A stretch of 64,000 bases of DNA from NCBI GenBank assembly GCA_027924645.1, contig BSBN01000781.1, positions 868,001 through 932,000 on the forward strand, written 5' to 3'. The number at the start of each line of letters is the position of its first letter. Position 1 is the stretch's first letter. The DNA comes from Cunninghamia lanceolata (taxonomy: Eukaryota > Streptophyta > Pinopsida > Cupressales > Cupressaceae). The position numbers were made by a program, and so were the translations under genes. Shown here piece by piece: positions 47,800 through 59,200 of this stretch. The notes below the pieces were generated by a model, which did not search any database, had not been told where the DNA came from, and worked only from the letters and a program-made list of their open reading frames with translations.

Positions 47800-47894
47800 T
47801 TTGTCAACCTCTCAATCAACACACAACACAATCAACTCTACCTCTGCCCTTTCGGTGACAGAATCAACACACAACAGCCCAGACCTTTTGCTGA

Positions 47895-47906
47895 GCTCTG
47901 ATACCA
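47895..47906 (-). promoter_or_regulatory. E8 primer-binding site
   Basis: TGGTATCAGAGC on the minus strand, three bases inside the 5' LTR. Confidence 0.9.
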
Positions 47907-47909
47907 CTA

Positions 47910-49557
47910 TGATGCAGAGGCATCCACACTATAACCTTCGCATATAGCATGAATGTCTGCAGACCAACCTCATCATCATCATCTTCGCCATCATCATCAT
48001 ATTCCGCTTTATACTGTCAGCATCATCATGTTTCCTAAAACCAACAGCATCATCATATTTCGGACACTCGCAATTGTCCTCCTGCCGACTACTATTCACC
48101 TCCTCCGCTTTCCTCCTAACATCATCATCATGATGTTCAGCGGGCGCAAACATCCTCCGGTTGCACTGTTCATCGGGCACCGAACTCCATCGTCATCATC
48201 ATGACCTTCAACACTGTCTTCGTCAGCAGGATATCCAAATATCCGGTTGCTCAAATATCCTGATGACGATCAGTTCAGCACCTTCCCTTCGATGCTCCGC
48301 TAGCCGACGATCCAAACAACAGCATCATGATATAACTTATCCGGTTCTCTTCGAAACCTCCTGATGATGCTAATACACTTTCTGCCGATGCCGATACTTA
48401 GCCACTTAACAACGGCAGGACAACTCGCACAGGGGGATATCTCAATATCCTGATGACGATGACGTCATATCCTGATGACGATGACGTCACCCAATATCTT
48501 GATGACCTCTTCAACACTTAGTCAAAAAAAACTCAACTTTTACTCCCGCATCTACTCGCGATACGTGGATGATTGGCACTCCCGATATGATGATCCTGAT
48601 GCCGATACATGCACTTAGTCTATGTCCGACCTAAACATCCTGATGCACTCGCAACATGAAAACTTCAACAGTTTCATGACCCGATCTTCTTCTACCTGAT
48701 GCCGATGCACTCCACCTCGGCTCCTGCTGATGATCACCCCGACGAACTCACACTTCATGCAATCGACAACATCATGCCGATCTCCTCCACTTATCCGGAT
48801 GATGATGTCCGAACTGTCTGCAGGATATTTGCCGAAATATCCTGATGATGCCGTTTTTGGCGAACTTCTTCACTTAGCGAAATCTCACTTCGCCGATCCA
48901 CCAGGGATGACCCGATCCAGTCTCAGGGTGATCTTCCAACTCAGTCAGCTTATCAACTCGACCTAGCACATGAGGATGCTAGGCTCCTCAACACCTGTCG
49001 ACCGCGATCCTGCACACCTGCATGTAAACAGAAAACAAACTACTACCTACCCTACTGTACATTGCCATTCCACCGATCAGATGAGTCAACCGGTGGAATG
49101 GATCAGGAAATCCATGAAAACCTCTCAAACCAGAAATCGATCAAGCAATGGAATGCAATAGAGGATGAACACAACAGGAATACTTTATTCGATTTCAAAA
49201 GATGCAACTACAATGCTCAGTTTCTCTTGCTCTGCCTCACTCTCGCAAAGTCTGATCAATGATCTACAATCAACCGATCTCATGCTTATAAGGATTTCCC
49301 TACGAGTACTACTGACTCGACTCCAAGCGGCTGGGAACTCTCCAAGCGGCTGGGAGATCCCACCGAACAAACATCATGACAGCTGTTATAACTAACTAGC
49401 TAAAAATAGCAAAAGCCTGGTCAGCATGATCTTATCATGATCAGCATGACCTTATTACATGCAATTGGTCTACCTAGACCTTCTTGGAAACACAAATAAG
49501 ACCTAAACTACTAACTGCCTTAACAAAACCAGCTGTCAGGTAGGTGCTCCTGCACCA
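47910..49557 (-). repeat. E8 5' LTR
   Basis: Near-identical copy of 44034-45682. This copy would hold the active promoter of E8. Confidence 0.95.
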
Positions 49558-49591
49558 GGTTCGAACCCATGACCCAGGCTCTAATACCAAT

Positions 49592-49750
49592 TGTTAGCAA
49601 GACGATTGTTGTTTCACCAAAAGATCGACCTGTTAATGCCTGATATAACCACCAGAGTTAATGAATCCATGGGAGGCAGTTAAACCTTGTCACAAACCTA
49701 ATTATTGCACTGCATAGCACAAGGAGACCAAGGTTGCACACCTTACAACA
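49592..49750 (-). repeat. E7 5' LTR
   Basis: 159-bp partner of 43849-44007; the tRNA-Met-type primer site adjoins it on the left at 49578-49589. Confidence 0.88.
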
Positions 49751-50340
49751 CAAAAAGAGTCTAAATAGTACTTTAACAAATTTAAGTGATTCTATGATAG
49801 AATCAAAACCTATTATATTGCACAAAGGATGTTTGATATTATAGTCAGTGAGTAGAATGACAAGAGGTCATAGACCCTAGAAATCACAAGTATGCAAAGA
49901 GGGACTCCCTGAAAGGTTAGAATTACCTAATACTAAACATTGTATGTATATCCTAGAATAAGGATTTGTTCTAAGTCAGATTGACTAGAATTGAACATTA
50001 GTAGAATTTAGCAAATAAATGACTACGTGACTAAAAATTTTAGTCATGTGACTAAAACTTTTAATCATTCTACTAATTTTTTGCAACACAGCTATAAATG
50101 ACTAAATAAATGACTAATTTGATCGTCGGGTAAAAAACACAACTAAATAATTAGTCGCACAAATAAAAATGACTAAATAATTAGTCACACAAATAAAAAT
50201 TGGACAATATGATATTAAATATTTGGAATTGGAAAATTATTGGTGGGAAATAGCAGAAAATAAAAGAAAATATGGGCACCAAAAGTGAAATGGAGGAGGC
50301 TTTCAGTTTTGACTTTGTGAGATTCACACATCACAAAGAG
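49751..50340. other. Non-coding DNA with GACTAA-based repeats
   Basis: No gene. GACTAAAAATTTTAGTC at 50029-50045 is a perfect palindrome. A 30-bp unit starting ACTAAATAATTAGTC is repeated in tandem at 50142-50171 and 50172-50201. These may be remains of a small inverted-repeat transposon. Confidence 0.5.
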
Positions 50341-50850
50341 TTAGGGTTTCTTTGTTTTGGTGTTGCAGAAATTTAAGGGAGCTATGGCACCACATTGCAG
50401 AAGCTCCAGATAGATTTCCTACCATGTTGCAGCATAGTAATCAAGGCATGTTACATAAGATAGAGGATAAATGGTGCGTAGCAGAGACCAAACAAATGTA
50501 GTGGTAGTTTGGGGAAGGCTGGAGAAGTTTTAGTTACACCTCTAGTTGCATTTAAAATCTTGACCCATGTTGCAAAGATTTAAGGGAGTTTTGGCACATT
50601 ACTTGCATTGAAGAAGCTCCAAGCATGCATTTCTATCACCCACATTGCTGGACTTGTGCACGTTTTCTCTCATTTTTTTGCCAGGTATTTTTGTGGGTTG
50701 TCAAGCATTTAACATTCACAAATAAAAATTAGACAATATGATATTAAAGTGGGTAATTAAAAAAATATTTGAATTGGGAAATTATTGGGGGGGGAAAAAT
50801 TATTTCTCCTTTTATGGCATAGCAAAAGGGAGAAATAAGGAAATTGAGCC

Positions 50851-51404
50851 TATTTGGTCAGAGTTGTAGGAGAAGCAAATCACAATAGCCATGGTAAATA
50901 ACTAGATCCATTAAAATTTCATGGCCAAAAACCTAAAAAAAATGTTTCATACTGGAAAATCAGAAAAAATCCTTCGGTGTTTTTTTTCAACTTGATTGTT
51001 TCATTCATTATTTGATCAAAAAAAAATTGTGCAGGTTTTTGTCAAGGCGCAAAAGTCCAATGCCTATTTCAAGAGGTACCAGGTCAAATTCAAGTGAAGG
51101 AAAGGTATTTATATATGATATATTTCAAAATGGAGTCAAGTTTTAGGGTTTTGTAGTTTGTTCTTCTAGTTGATTTAAGATCTATGCAGAGGCGAAGACT
51201 GATTATAGAGAGAGAATCTGCTTGATAAATCAGGACAAGAACAAATATAATACACCTAAGTATAGATTTGTAGTGCGATTTGTATCCTTTTCAATGCCTG
51301 GGTTGCTTGAGGTTTTTGGTTAAAAAATGTATTTTAGGCTCTACGTACGTGAGAAAATGCATGACTCTTTACTTTTATGAAAAAAAATCCATTTCAAGGT
51401 TTTA
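50851..51404. repeat. Tandem duplication in the L5 pseudogene, unit 1
   Basis: 554 bp beginning TATTTGGTCAGAGTTG and covering exons 1-3 with both introns. It is followed at once by unit 2. Confidence 0.88.
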
Positions 51405-51962
51405 TATTTGGTCAGAGTTGCAGGAGAAGCAAATCACAGTAGCCATGGTAAACAACTAGATCCATTAAAATTTCATGGCAAAAAACCTAAAAAAAATGTT
51501 TCATACTAGAAAAAATAGAAAAAATCCTTTGGTGTTTTTTTTTCTACTTGATTGTTTCATTCATTATTTGATCAAAAAAAATTTGTGCAGGTGTTTATCA
51601 AGGCGCAGAAGTCCAAGGCCTATTTTAAGAGGTACAGGTCAAATTCAAGTGAAGACGAGGTATTTATATATGATATATTTTGAAATGGGGTTGAGTTTTA
51701 GGGTTTTGTAGTTTTTTCTTCTAGCTGATTTAAGATCTGTGTAGAGGGGAAGACTAAATATAGAGCGAGAATCCGCTTGATAAATCAGGACAAGAACAAA
51801 TATAATATGCTTAAGTACATATTTGTAGTGCGATTTGTATCCTTTTCAGTGCCTGGGTTGCTTGAGGTTTTTGGTTAAAAAATGTATTTTAGGGATTTGC
51901 ATACGTGAGAAAATGCACGACTCTTTACTTTTATGAAAAAAAAAATCTATTTTAAGGTTTTA
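51405..51962. repeat. Tandem duplication in the L5 pseudogene, unit 2
   Basis: About 558 bp, roughly 90 percent identical to unit 1 by eye. Each unit carries its own damage: a stop in unit 1, a 1-bp deletion in exon 2 of unit 2. Confidence 0.88.
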
Positions 51963-52513
51963 GTTATATGAAAATTTGTTTGTGTCTGGAGCTTTGTTTT
52001 TTGAAAATAATTTTTTTAGGGTTCTGGGTATATGAGAAATTGTATGAAATCACATTGATACGAAGAGAATATTTGTTTGGGGTGTTGGGTAGGTAGAAGT
52101 TGTATGATTCCTGACTCTTACTTGAGAAATGTCTTTTGGGGTTCTGGGCTAATGGGCTTTTAGGGTTAGGGTATGTTAATTTGTATGATCCTTGACTAGT
52201 TTTCAAACAAAAGAGCAACAAGGGTATTGTTGAACAGATCGCATGTGCAACACATGTTGGAGATGTTACAATGGCAGTTGCTTACTCTCATGAGTTGCCT
52301 CGATATGGCCTGGAAGTCGACCTCACAAACTATGTTGCAGGTACATTCAAATAACCTTATTCTCTAGTCATATCTGTTGATTGACATTGGTGTGTTAGCT
52401 AAAACAAAAACATTTTAACTCTTTTGTTGTTTACTATTTTCAATGTTAATGATAATGTTTCCTATTCTATAATTAAGGTCTACATCAAGCAACACCATTA
52501 TTGTATAATATCA

Positions 52514-52941
52514 CAAATGGATGCTAGTGTTAGTCTTCACACTGACTAAACTAGTGGAGATTCTGACGGTCTTCTTCATTCTCACAGCCCTGTTGTAATG
52601 GTCTTTTTTTCTTGCCGGTGTCTTTTTGTATATAATGTTGCTTCTATACTTCAGGGGTTTTGATTACATGATGGAGGATGCTGGAGCTCTGGAGCTGAAG
52701 TTTTCAGCTTGTTTACAGTGGGATTTTATGTTGTTTTGATGGCCAAAGTTATTTGTTTTGTGTGAATTTTGGTTGTATGTAGTGCTGGATCTATTTCTTC
52801 CAGCCTTCGTTTTGTTGATGTTATTTCAACTGTTTGATGTTAATTGCTAGATCTGTTCCTTCTAGCCTCTGTTCTTTTGTTGTTCATGCATATTTTCACT
52901 GTAATTTCTTGATCTTGTGCTTATTTCAATAAATAAAAAAA
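52514..52941 (+). mobile_element. 5'-truncated LINE-like insertion
   Basis: 428 bp ending in an A-rich tail (AATAAATAAAAAAA), flanked by a 17-bp direct repeat ATTATTGTATAATATCA at 52497-52513 and 52942-52958. A poly(A) end and a long target duplication are the signature of target-primed retrotransposition. The body has the T/G-rich look of a plant L1 3' end, with no coding domain left. A processed transcript of another kind cannot be excluded. Confidence 0.75.
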
Positions 52942-52958
52942 ATTATTGTATAATATCA

Positions 52959-55132
52959 TATTATATATTAGTTCATTAACTTGCAATAGGCATTGGGTGA
53001 TTGAAGGATTGTGTTATGCTTGTAGTTCAAGTGCATATGCCTTATTAGTTCATAGAAAGCTTATACACAATTTTAGCTTTCAATTCTAGCTTTTTGTACA
53101 ATTCTTTGTGGTAAACATATGTCCCTCTCGATCTATTGCAAATTTACAAGAAAGTATAAAGCTATCCTATAATGCTAAATATTAACTGAGTACACATTGA
53201 GTTTTTTGGTAAGGTGCATATTTGTAAATTTTCAATGGCATTTTACATTGCTTTACACAATTCATTAATTAGAGTACAGGTGTAAACATGCTTGAATAAG
53301 TGGTTTTTGTGGGGTTGACACAAGGACTAATAAATGCATTTAAATGTGTAATTTTGTAAGCTGGGTATACTTTTTTTAAGTTTGCTCCACAATTTTTACT
53401 CAAATCGCAATGATACACTCAGTTTTCCATCTTATAAACATCTGTTCTCACTACTCATTCACATTGGGTGCACTAAAATATACAAATTATCTTTGAACCT
53501 TGATATCTAATTTACAGGAATATGCAATTTATCTTTGAACCTTAACATCTAATGCACTCAAATGTGTAATTTATCTTTAGTTCCTGGTTTGCTTGGGTGT
53601 ATTTTTTTCTAGTCTGCTCCACAAAATTTACTCAGTCACAGTGATGCTCATTTTCCCATCTTATAAACATCTATTTGCACATGCTCATTCACATCTAATG
53701 CACTGGAATATACAAATTACCTTTGGATCTTCACATCTAGTGATCTGGACTATTCAAACTTTTGTGAACCTTAACATTGAATGCATTGGAATGTGTAATT
53801 TATCTTCCTATCCTTGCTTGTTGGACAGTTTTATGCCCATTTGGCTTGTATTGCTTTACATAATTTGTTTATTGTTGGATTTTTTTTTCTAAATCTTTCG
53901 TTACTACTGCTTGTTGATGTTGTAGTAAGCACTTAAACAATCTATTCTTTCTGTTTGTTATAGTGGATATTTATGCATCTCTCGTTTGCTTTTACAGCAT
54001 ACTGTACTAAACTATCAAAGAATTTTTAGGAAGTTCTATGGTCAAATGACAAACAACAAATTGGTGAACTTTCTCTCGGGTATTAGTTCCTACATGAAAA
54101 TCCTAATAAAAGGAGTCTTAAGGGGATAAATCATAAAAGCTTGTATTTCGTGAAAATGTGTTTCTGCAAATACCTCCAAAATTTTCTATGTGGCACTTGC
54201 TGAGAAATTTATCCTTAGAAAGACCATATCTTGAAGTAGCCTATTTGTGTTCAATGTTATCATGCATGGGTATGGTATTAATTTATAATTTTGTAATCAA
54301 TTCACCAACCTAATCCCTGAGGCTCCTTTTCACTAATTCTTCACGGCAAAGGTAGTGCATGTACATCATAATTAGTTTGTTATTGGTTGGTGTAACTTAC
54401 AGTAGTTACATAGGCAACTGAGTACCAGAACCATACAGGTAATTCTAATTTTAGCAGACTATTTTTTTAGTAGTTTCCTCTATGCATTTTGGAGTATATG
54501 GGAATTGAACTTGTAATATGCATCCAAATTCCCTGTCATGCCCCCTTACTATTATACTCCCCCTAACTTTAGTACTGCCATGTTGTTTTGGATCATTATA
54601 TGTTTTACTGCTTCAATTTTCCCCCTTTGACATCAATGGCAAAGGTAATGGTCAATTAACCCCCTGACTTAAATCTCCTCATCAACTTGTAGTGTTGCTC
54701 CCCCTATCTACTATTTTCTCTGGCTTAGTCATACTTCAGGGTTTATAAGTTTAAAATTATTTTGACCCATTCCACCATGATCAATTCAATTTTGCTTATG
54801 TTTTGTTGTGCATTCTATGATAGAAATAGTGATTACCAATATGTCCACTAATTGTCTTCTTCTTTGGATTGAAAATACAACTCCTGAATTACCAAATTTG
54901 GTAATATAAATTGACTGCTTTTCAAATCACCGGTCTGTTACAATTAGGGCTTATACCCTTGACTCCAAGTTCTGAAGGAGTATGAGCATGAGTTAACCGT
55001 AGCATAGGGTTGACTTGTTTCTTTTAAAACCCTAACCCTGAGCCAGTGACCAATAATATTTTACTATGATTCTTTTATGTATCCTATCACTCAGTCCGTC
55101 ATATAAATCTGCCACTTTAAGCATCCCATTCT
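52959..55132. other. Non-coding region with a diverged duplication and LTR-element debris
   Basis: No credible gene and no further L5 exons seen. About 150 bp at 53360-53512 recur at 53594-53744 (shared ATCTTATAAACATCT and AAAATATACAAATTA-like blocks). Near 54540-54730, several CTCCCCC runs with CTTTGACATCAATGGCAAAGG recall the repeated polypurine region of a Sirevirus in minus orientation, probably an old fragment. Confidence 0.5.
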
Positions 55133-56188
55133 TGAAAGGAAGCTAGGTGTGGGAAATCGCTTCCTACACTAATCTAATGAGGAAAGTTGTGTGCAAATTC
55201 TTTTTAACCTTTACATTTACAGTGTTATTAACCCAACAACAAATATATTGCAGCAATACACATACACATAGAATGTAGATAGAAGAGAGAGAGAGAGACA
55301 AGATATACGTGGGGAAAACCCTTACAGGTGAAAAACCCCACTCCAAAACATAGCTCAAATGTATTCCAGTAAACAAACAAGGTTACAATACAGTTTCAGA
55401 GCCAATGCTCTTGTAGGAGTCTTCGACACTTGTATCTGGAGATATTCTGGCAGCATAATAGTACCTATCAATCACATAATACATCTCCTCTCAAAGCACC
55501 TATTTATATAGAAGTTACAAAGCAAAATGAGCCTTTCTTGAGATGGGCATCCAACTTGGCCTCATGGCCCAAATCCCACACCTGGGGACACTTGTCGAAC
55601 ACTGCAGCATGGTCATGACACTTGTCATATCACCCCATCCCAAAATGGTCACCTATTCCCAAGTTGGACAATGACAAATGCTCTTATGACTCTTACGACT
55701 GTCATAGAATCTGTCATAACTGTCATATCTTATAGCTATAAGAGAATCTATCATACACTGAATAAAATAGCATATTCTCTTACAACATGTCATAACCCTC
55801 CTTGGGGTGCCCAAAGATGCCTTCTTCCAAGATGCCTTCTGACACATGTCTTCACCTGTCATAGTATCTTCTATTTACGACTCTTACGCGTCATAGATTC
55901 TGTTATAGGAATCTATCATAAATGTTTCGGTCAAAATTCCCTTACACACTATTCAAAGTGCCGACACATGAAAAAATACCTCTACCACTAAGTGGGATGC
56001 CTATCTCCTCATGTGAGGACAAAAATTACATGTTGTCACCTTCCACGTAGGATGACACATCACCATGCCAACTCCCACAAGATGACAAAATAGGATTTGC
56101 ATCCTAATTACATAATAGGCAATAAATAAATACATATAATAAATAAATGCAAATAATTACCAAGGTAGAGACACCTTAATTCCCAACA
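55133..56188 (-). repeat. E5 3' LTR
   Basis: 1056 bp, from TGTTGGGAATTAAGG to CTTTCA in minus sense. Contains many TGTCATA/TATGACA words and a 16-bp palindrome, TCTTATAGCTATAAGA, at 55728-55743. Confidence 0.92.
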
Positions 56189-56236
56189 TTCTCCACTTGT
56201 CGAACACCTTGTAAGAGCCAATAGAAATAACAAGAT

Positions 56237-59200
56237 TTAACTGCTATAGGTCGAGAGGCCCATAGACTTTGAACACCATCTGAACTTCTCTATGCCGACT
56301 GGTTTCGTCAATGCATCCACAACATTCTTCAAAGTGTCTACCTTCTCCAAATTCACCTTCCCATCCTCTACCATGTCTCGCACAAAATGAAACTATACAT
56401 CAATATGCTTTGTTCTGGCATGGAAAGTTGGATTCTTTGCTAGGCAAATCACACTCTGACTATCACAACAAATCGTAATCTGTCCTGCATCAACACCAAT
56501 ACACAATCTCTTAAGCCAAATGGCTTCCTTACAAGCATGAGTTGCTTCCATATACTCAGCTTCTGTCATGGACAAAGTAACCATAGGTTATCACTTACTC
56601 ATCCAACTAATTGCACCACCGAACATAGTAAACACATAAGCACTAGTGGATCTCCTACTGTCAATGTCACCCGCCCAATTAGAATCCATTAATCCATGAA
56701 TACAAACTGAATGTGAAGGTCCTGTAGGATTACCATGATAGCATATGGAATACTCAAAAGTACCCCTTAAATATCTAAACACTCTCTTTACTACATCCCA
56801 ATGTACCCGTCCAAGATTAGCCATAAATTGACTAAGGACTCCCACTGCTTGGGCAATGTATGGTCTTGTGCAAACCATAGCATACATCAAACTGCCAACA
56901 GTACTAGCATAAGGTACTCTGCTCATGTCCTCCACCTCATTAGGATATTTTGGAAAATTATTAACAGACAACTTTTTCCCCAAAGAAACAGGAACACACA
57001 ATGGTCTACAATCTACCATGTTGAACCTATCCAACATGGTCTTCACATACTTACTCTGGCTTAACCAAAGTTTTATGTTAGCTCTATCTCTTCTAATTTC
57101 CATTCCCATAATGTACCTGGCTACCCCTAGATTCTTCATCTCAAACTGTGCTGATAACTGAGACTTCAAATCAGAAATCATATTCTTACCATTCCCAATT
57201 AACAGCATATCATCAACATATAATGCAATAATGAGAATGCAATCATTGTCAAATTTATAATACACACAATGATCTAATTTCGATCTCAGAAATCCAACTG
57301 ACAACACAAAGGCATCAAACTTCAAGTACCACATCCTAGGAGACTGCTTCAAACCATACAAAGACTTTTTCAACTTGCAAACCAAATTTTCTTTACCTTT
57401 CTCTATGTAATGCTCTGGCTGTGACATGTAAATCTCTTCCTCCAAATCACCATGAAGGAATGTTGTCTTCACATCCATCTGCTCCATGTCTAAGTCATAA
57501 GATGTTGCAAGAGATAACAAGAATTGAATATATGTCAGCTTTGCAATAGGAGATAAAATCTCACCATAATCAATTCCCTCTACTTGTGAATACCCCTTCG
57601 CAACCAATCTGGCCTTGTACTTTTCAACACTACCATATGCACCAGATTTCTTCTTGAACACCCACTTGGATCCAACAGGTTTCCGACCTTCAAGCAAAGG
57701 CACCAAGTCCCATGTTTTATTCTTCTCCAGAGAAGCCATCTCATCTTCCATGGCCTCCTTCCAGGAACCTGCATCTTTCATGCCCATAGCCTCGGTCACA
57801 GTTCTAGGCTCATCAGTGTTAGTAAGCAAGGCAAAATCACAACTAGAATCAAGCAATGAATAACCAAACCTATCAGGTTTCTTCCTTGTTCATGTAGACC
57901 TCCTCAATGGCTCAGGTTGAGGTTCTGCTTCTTCTTTTGAACTTTCAGAGCTGCTAGAGCTCTCCTCATCAGTAGGTCTCACAGTATCTGTCGGTTCAGT
58001 CTTCTCAGGGATAGAAGGAAACTGAACCACATCCTCTTTCTTTTCTATTTCTTTTGGCTATAGAACAACAGGAGAAGGTGTTAGCTCTCTGAAAATAACA
58101 CTTCTGCTATACAACACTTTTTCAGCCATAGGATCCCAAATCTTGTATCCTTTCACACCGACACCATAGCCAATGAAAATACACTTAACATCCTTGTTCT
58201 CCAATTTAAACCATTTCTCCCTAGGCACATGTGCATATGCCTCATAGCCAAAAACACAAAGATGTCTAACTGAAGGCTTCTTACCAGACCACACCTCCAT
58301 AGGTGTCTTACCAACAAGAGTCAATGTAGGAGACCTGTTTACCAGGTAGCAAGCAATGGCTACAGCTTCAGCCCAAAACTTTTGTTCAAGGCTTGCTCCA
58401 CTAAGCATACTCCTAGCCCTCTCCATCAATGTCTTGTTCATCCTCTTTGCAACTCCATTTTTCTGCATGGTGTATGGAGTTGTCTTATGTCTTTCAATCC
58501 CTTGCTCTTTACAGAACTTATCAACCTCTGTCGAACAAAACTCACCACCATTATTAGTTCTAAAACACTTAATCTTTTTACTAGTCTGATTCTCAACAAA
58601 AGCTTTAAACTCTTTGAACTGACGAAAGACTTGAGTCTTGCTTCTAAGAAAATAAATCCATGTCCTTCTACTGTAATCATCTATAAAAGATACAAAATAT
58701 ACAAATTTGAAAATCGAAGGAACACTAACAGGACCAAATACATCAGAATGAATAAGATCCAATACACCAGAAGACTTGTGAGAACTAGAGTAAAACTGAA
58801 CATGGTTTTGCTTTCCATATATACAATGTTCACAAAAATTGAACTCGAGATTACAATCATTTAACCCCTCAACGAAGTTTTTATTTTTCAGGGTTCTAAG
58901 ACCCTTCTCATCAATGCAACCAAATCCCATATGCCATAACATTATCTTTTTAGCAGGAAGCTTAACTTCCAAAGCATGAGCACCATTGGGTACCTAAGAT
59001 TCACTACCATCAAAATTTGTTACAATAGATTTCTTCATTATTGGTTCAGATGGTGGGGATGAAGTGACTGTAGCTCTTTTCTTTGAGTCAAAAGAAATAT
59101 TGCACTATGAAGTGCATGCCTCCAGTGGAAACAGAGTACCTATTTGAGTACCCTTCACAAGCACCATAGATCCTCTAGTCATCTTGCATCCATCCTTTGA

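Larger units (their letters stand above)
44034..49557 (-). mobile_element. E8: recent non-autonomous gag-protease LTR element
   Basis: 5524 bp with LTRs of 1649 bp (44034-45682) and 1648 bp (47910-49557) and a perfect GGTTC duplication at 44029-44033 and 49558-49562. By eye the LTRs differ at about eight positions and one A-run length, roughly 0.5 percent. The 2.2-kb interior has a primer site (TGGTATCAGAGC, 47895-47906) and one intact Gag-protease ORF but no reverse transcriptase, RNase H or integrase. It would depend on a related Ty3-type element for its enzymes. Confidence 0.95.
43849..49750 (-). mobile_element. E7: TRIM element, split by E8
   Basis: Two 159-bp LTRs (43849-44007 and 49592-49750) with TG...CA ends flank, once E8 is removed, only about 55 bp of internal sequence. 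In minus sense a polypurine-like GCTGGGGGGAT precedes the 3' LTR, and a primer site (TGGTATTAGAGC, 49578-49589) follows the 5' LTR. Original length about 373 bp. Target copies are CATAA (43844-43848) and CAAAA (49751-49755), one mismatch. No coding capacity, as expected for terminal-repeat retrotransposons in miniature. Confidence 0.88.
50341..52340 (+). pseudogene. RPL5: Ribosomal protein L5 (uL18) pseudogene with introns, partial
   Basis: Pieces of the cytosolic 60S protein uL18, which binds 5S rRNA, appear in order with intron borders. Exon 1 ends ATG|GT at 50891-50893. Exon 2 (51035-51104) reads VFVKAQKSNAYFKRYQVKFK, then TGA at 51095 where relatives have Arg. Exon 3 (51190-51281) reads [20 protein letters not shown] and KYRFVVRF. 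The exon 1-3 block recurs at 51405-51962 (exon 2 51591-51659 with a 1-bp loss, exon 3 51745-51836). Exon 4 (52214-52340) reads NKGIVEQIACATHVGDV and HELPRYGLEVDLTNYVAG. The remaining exons were not found. TTAGGGTTT at 50341 looks like the telo-box common in ribosomal protein promoters. Retained introns mean it is a DNA-level copy, not a processed one. Confidence 0.88.

Noticed and set aside
51475..51711. 78-codon frame in L5 unit 2
   Set aside because: It reads through an intron and an exon in mixed frames; the L5 exon pattern explains the region.
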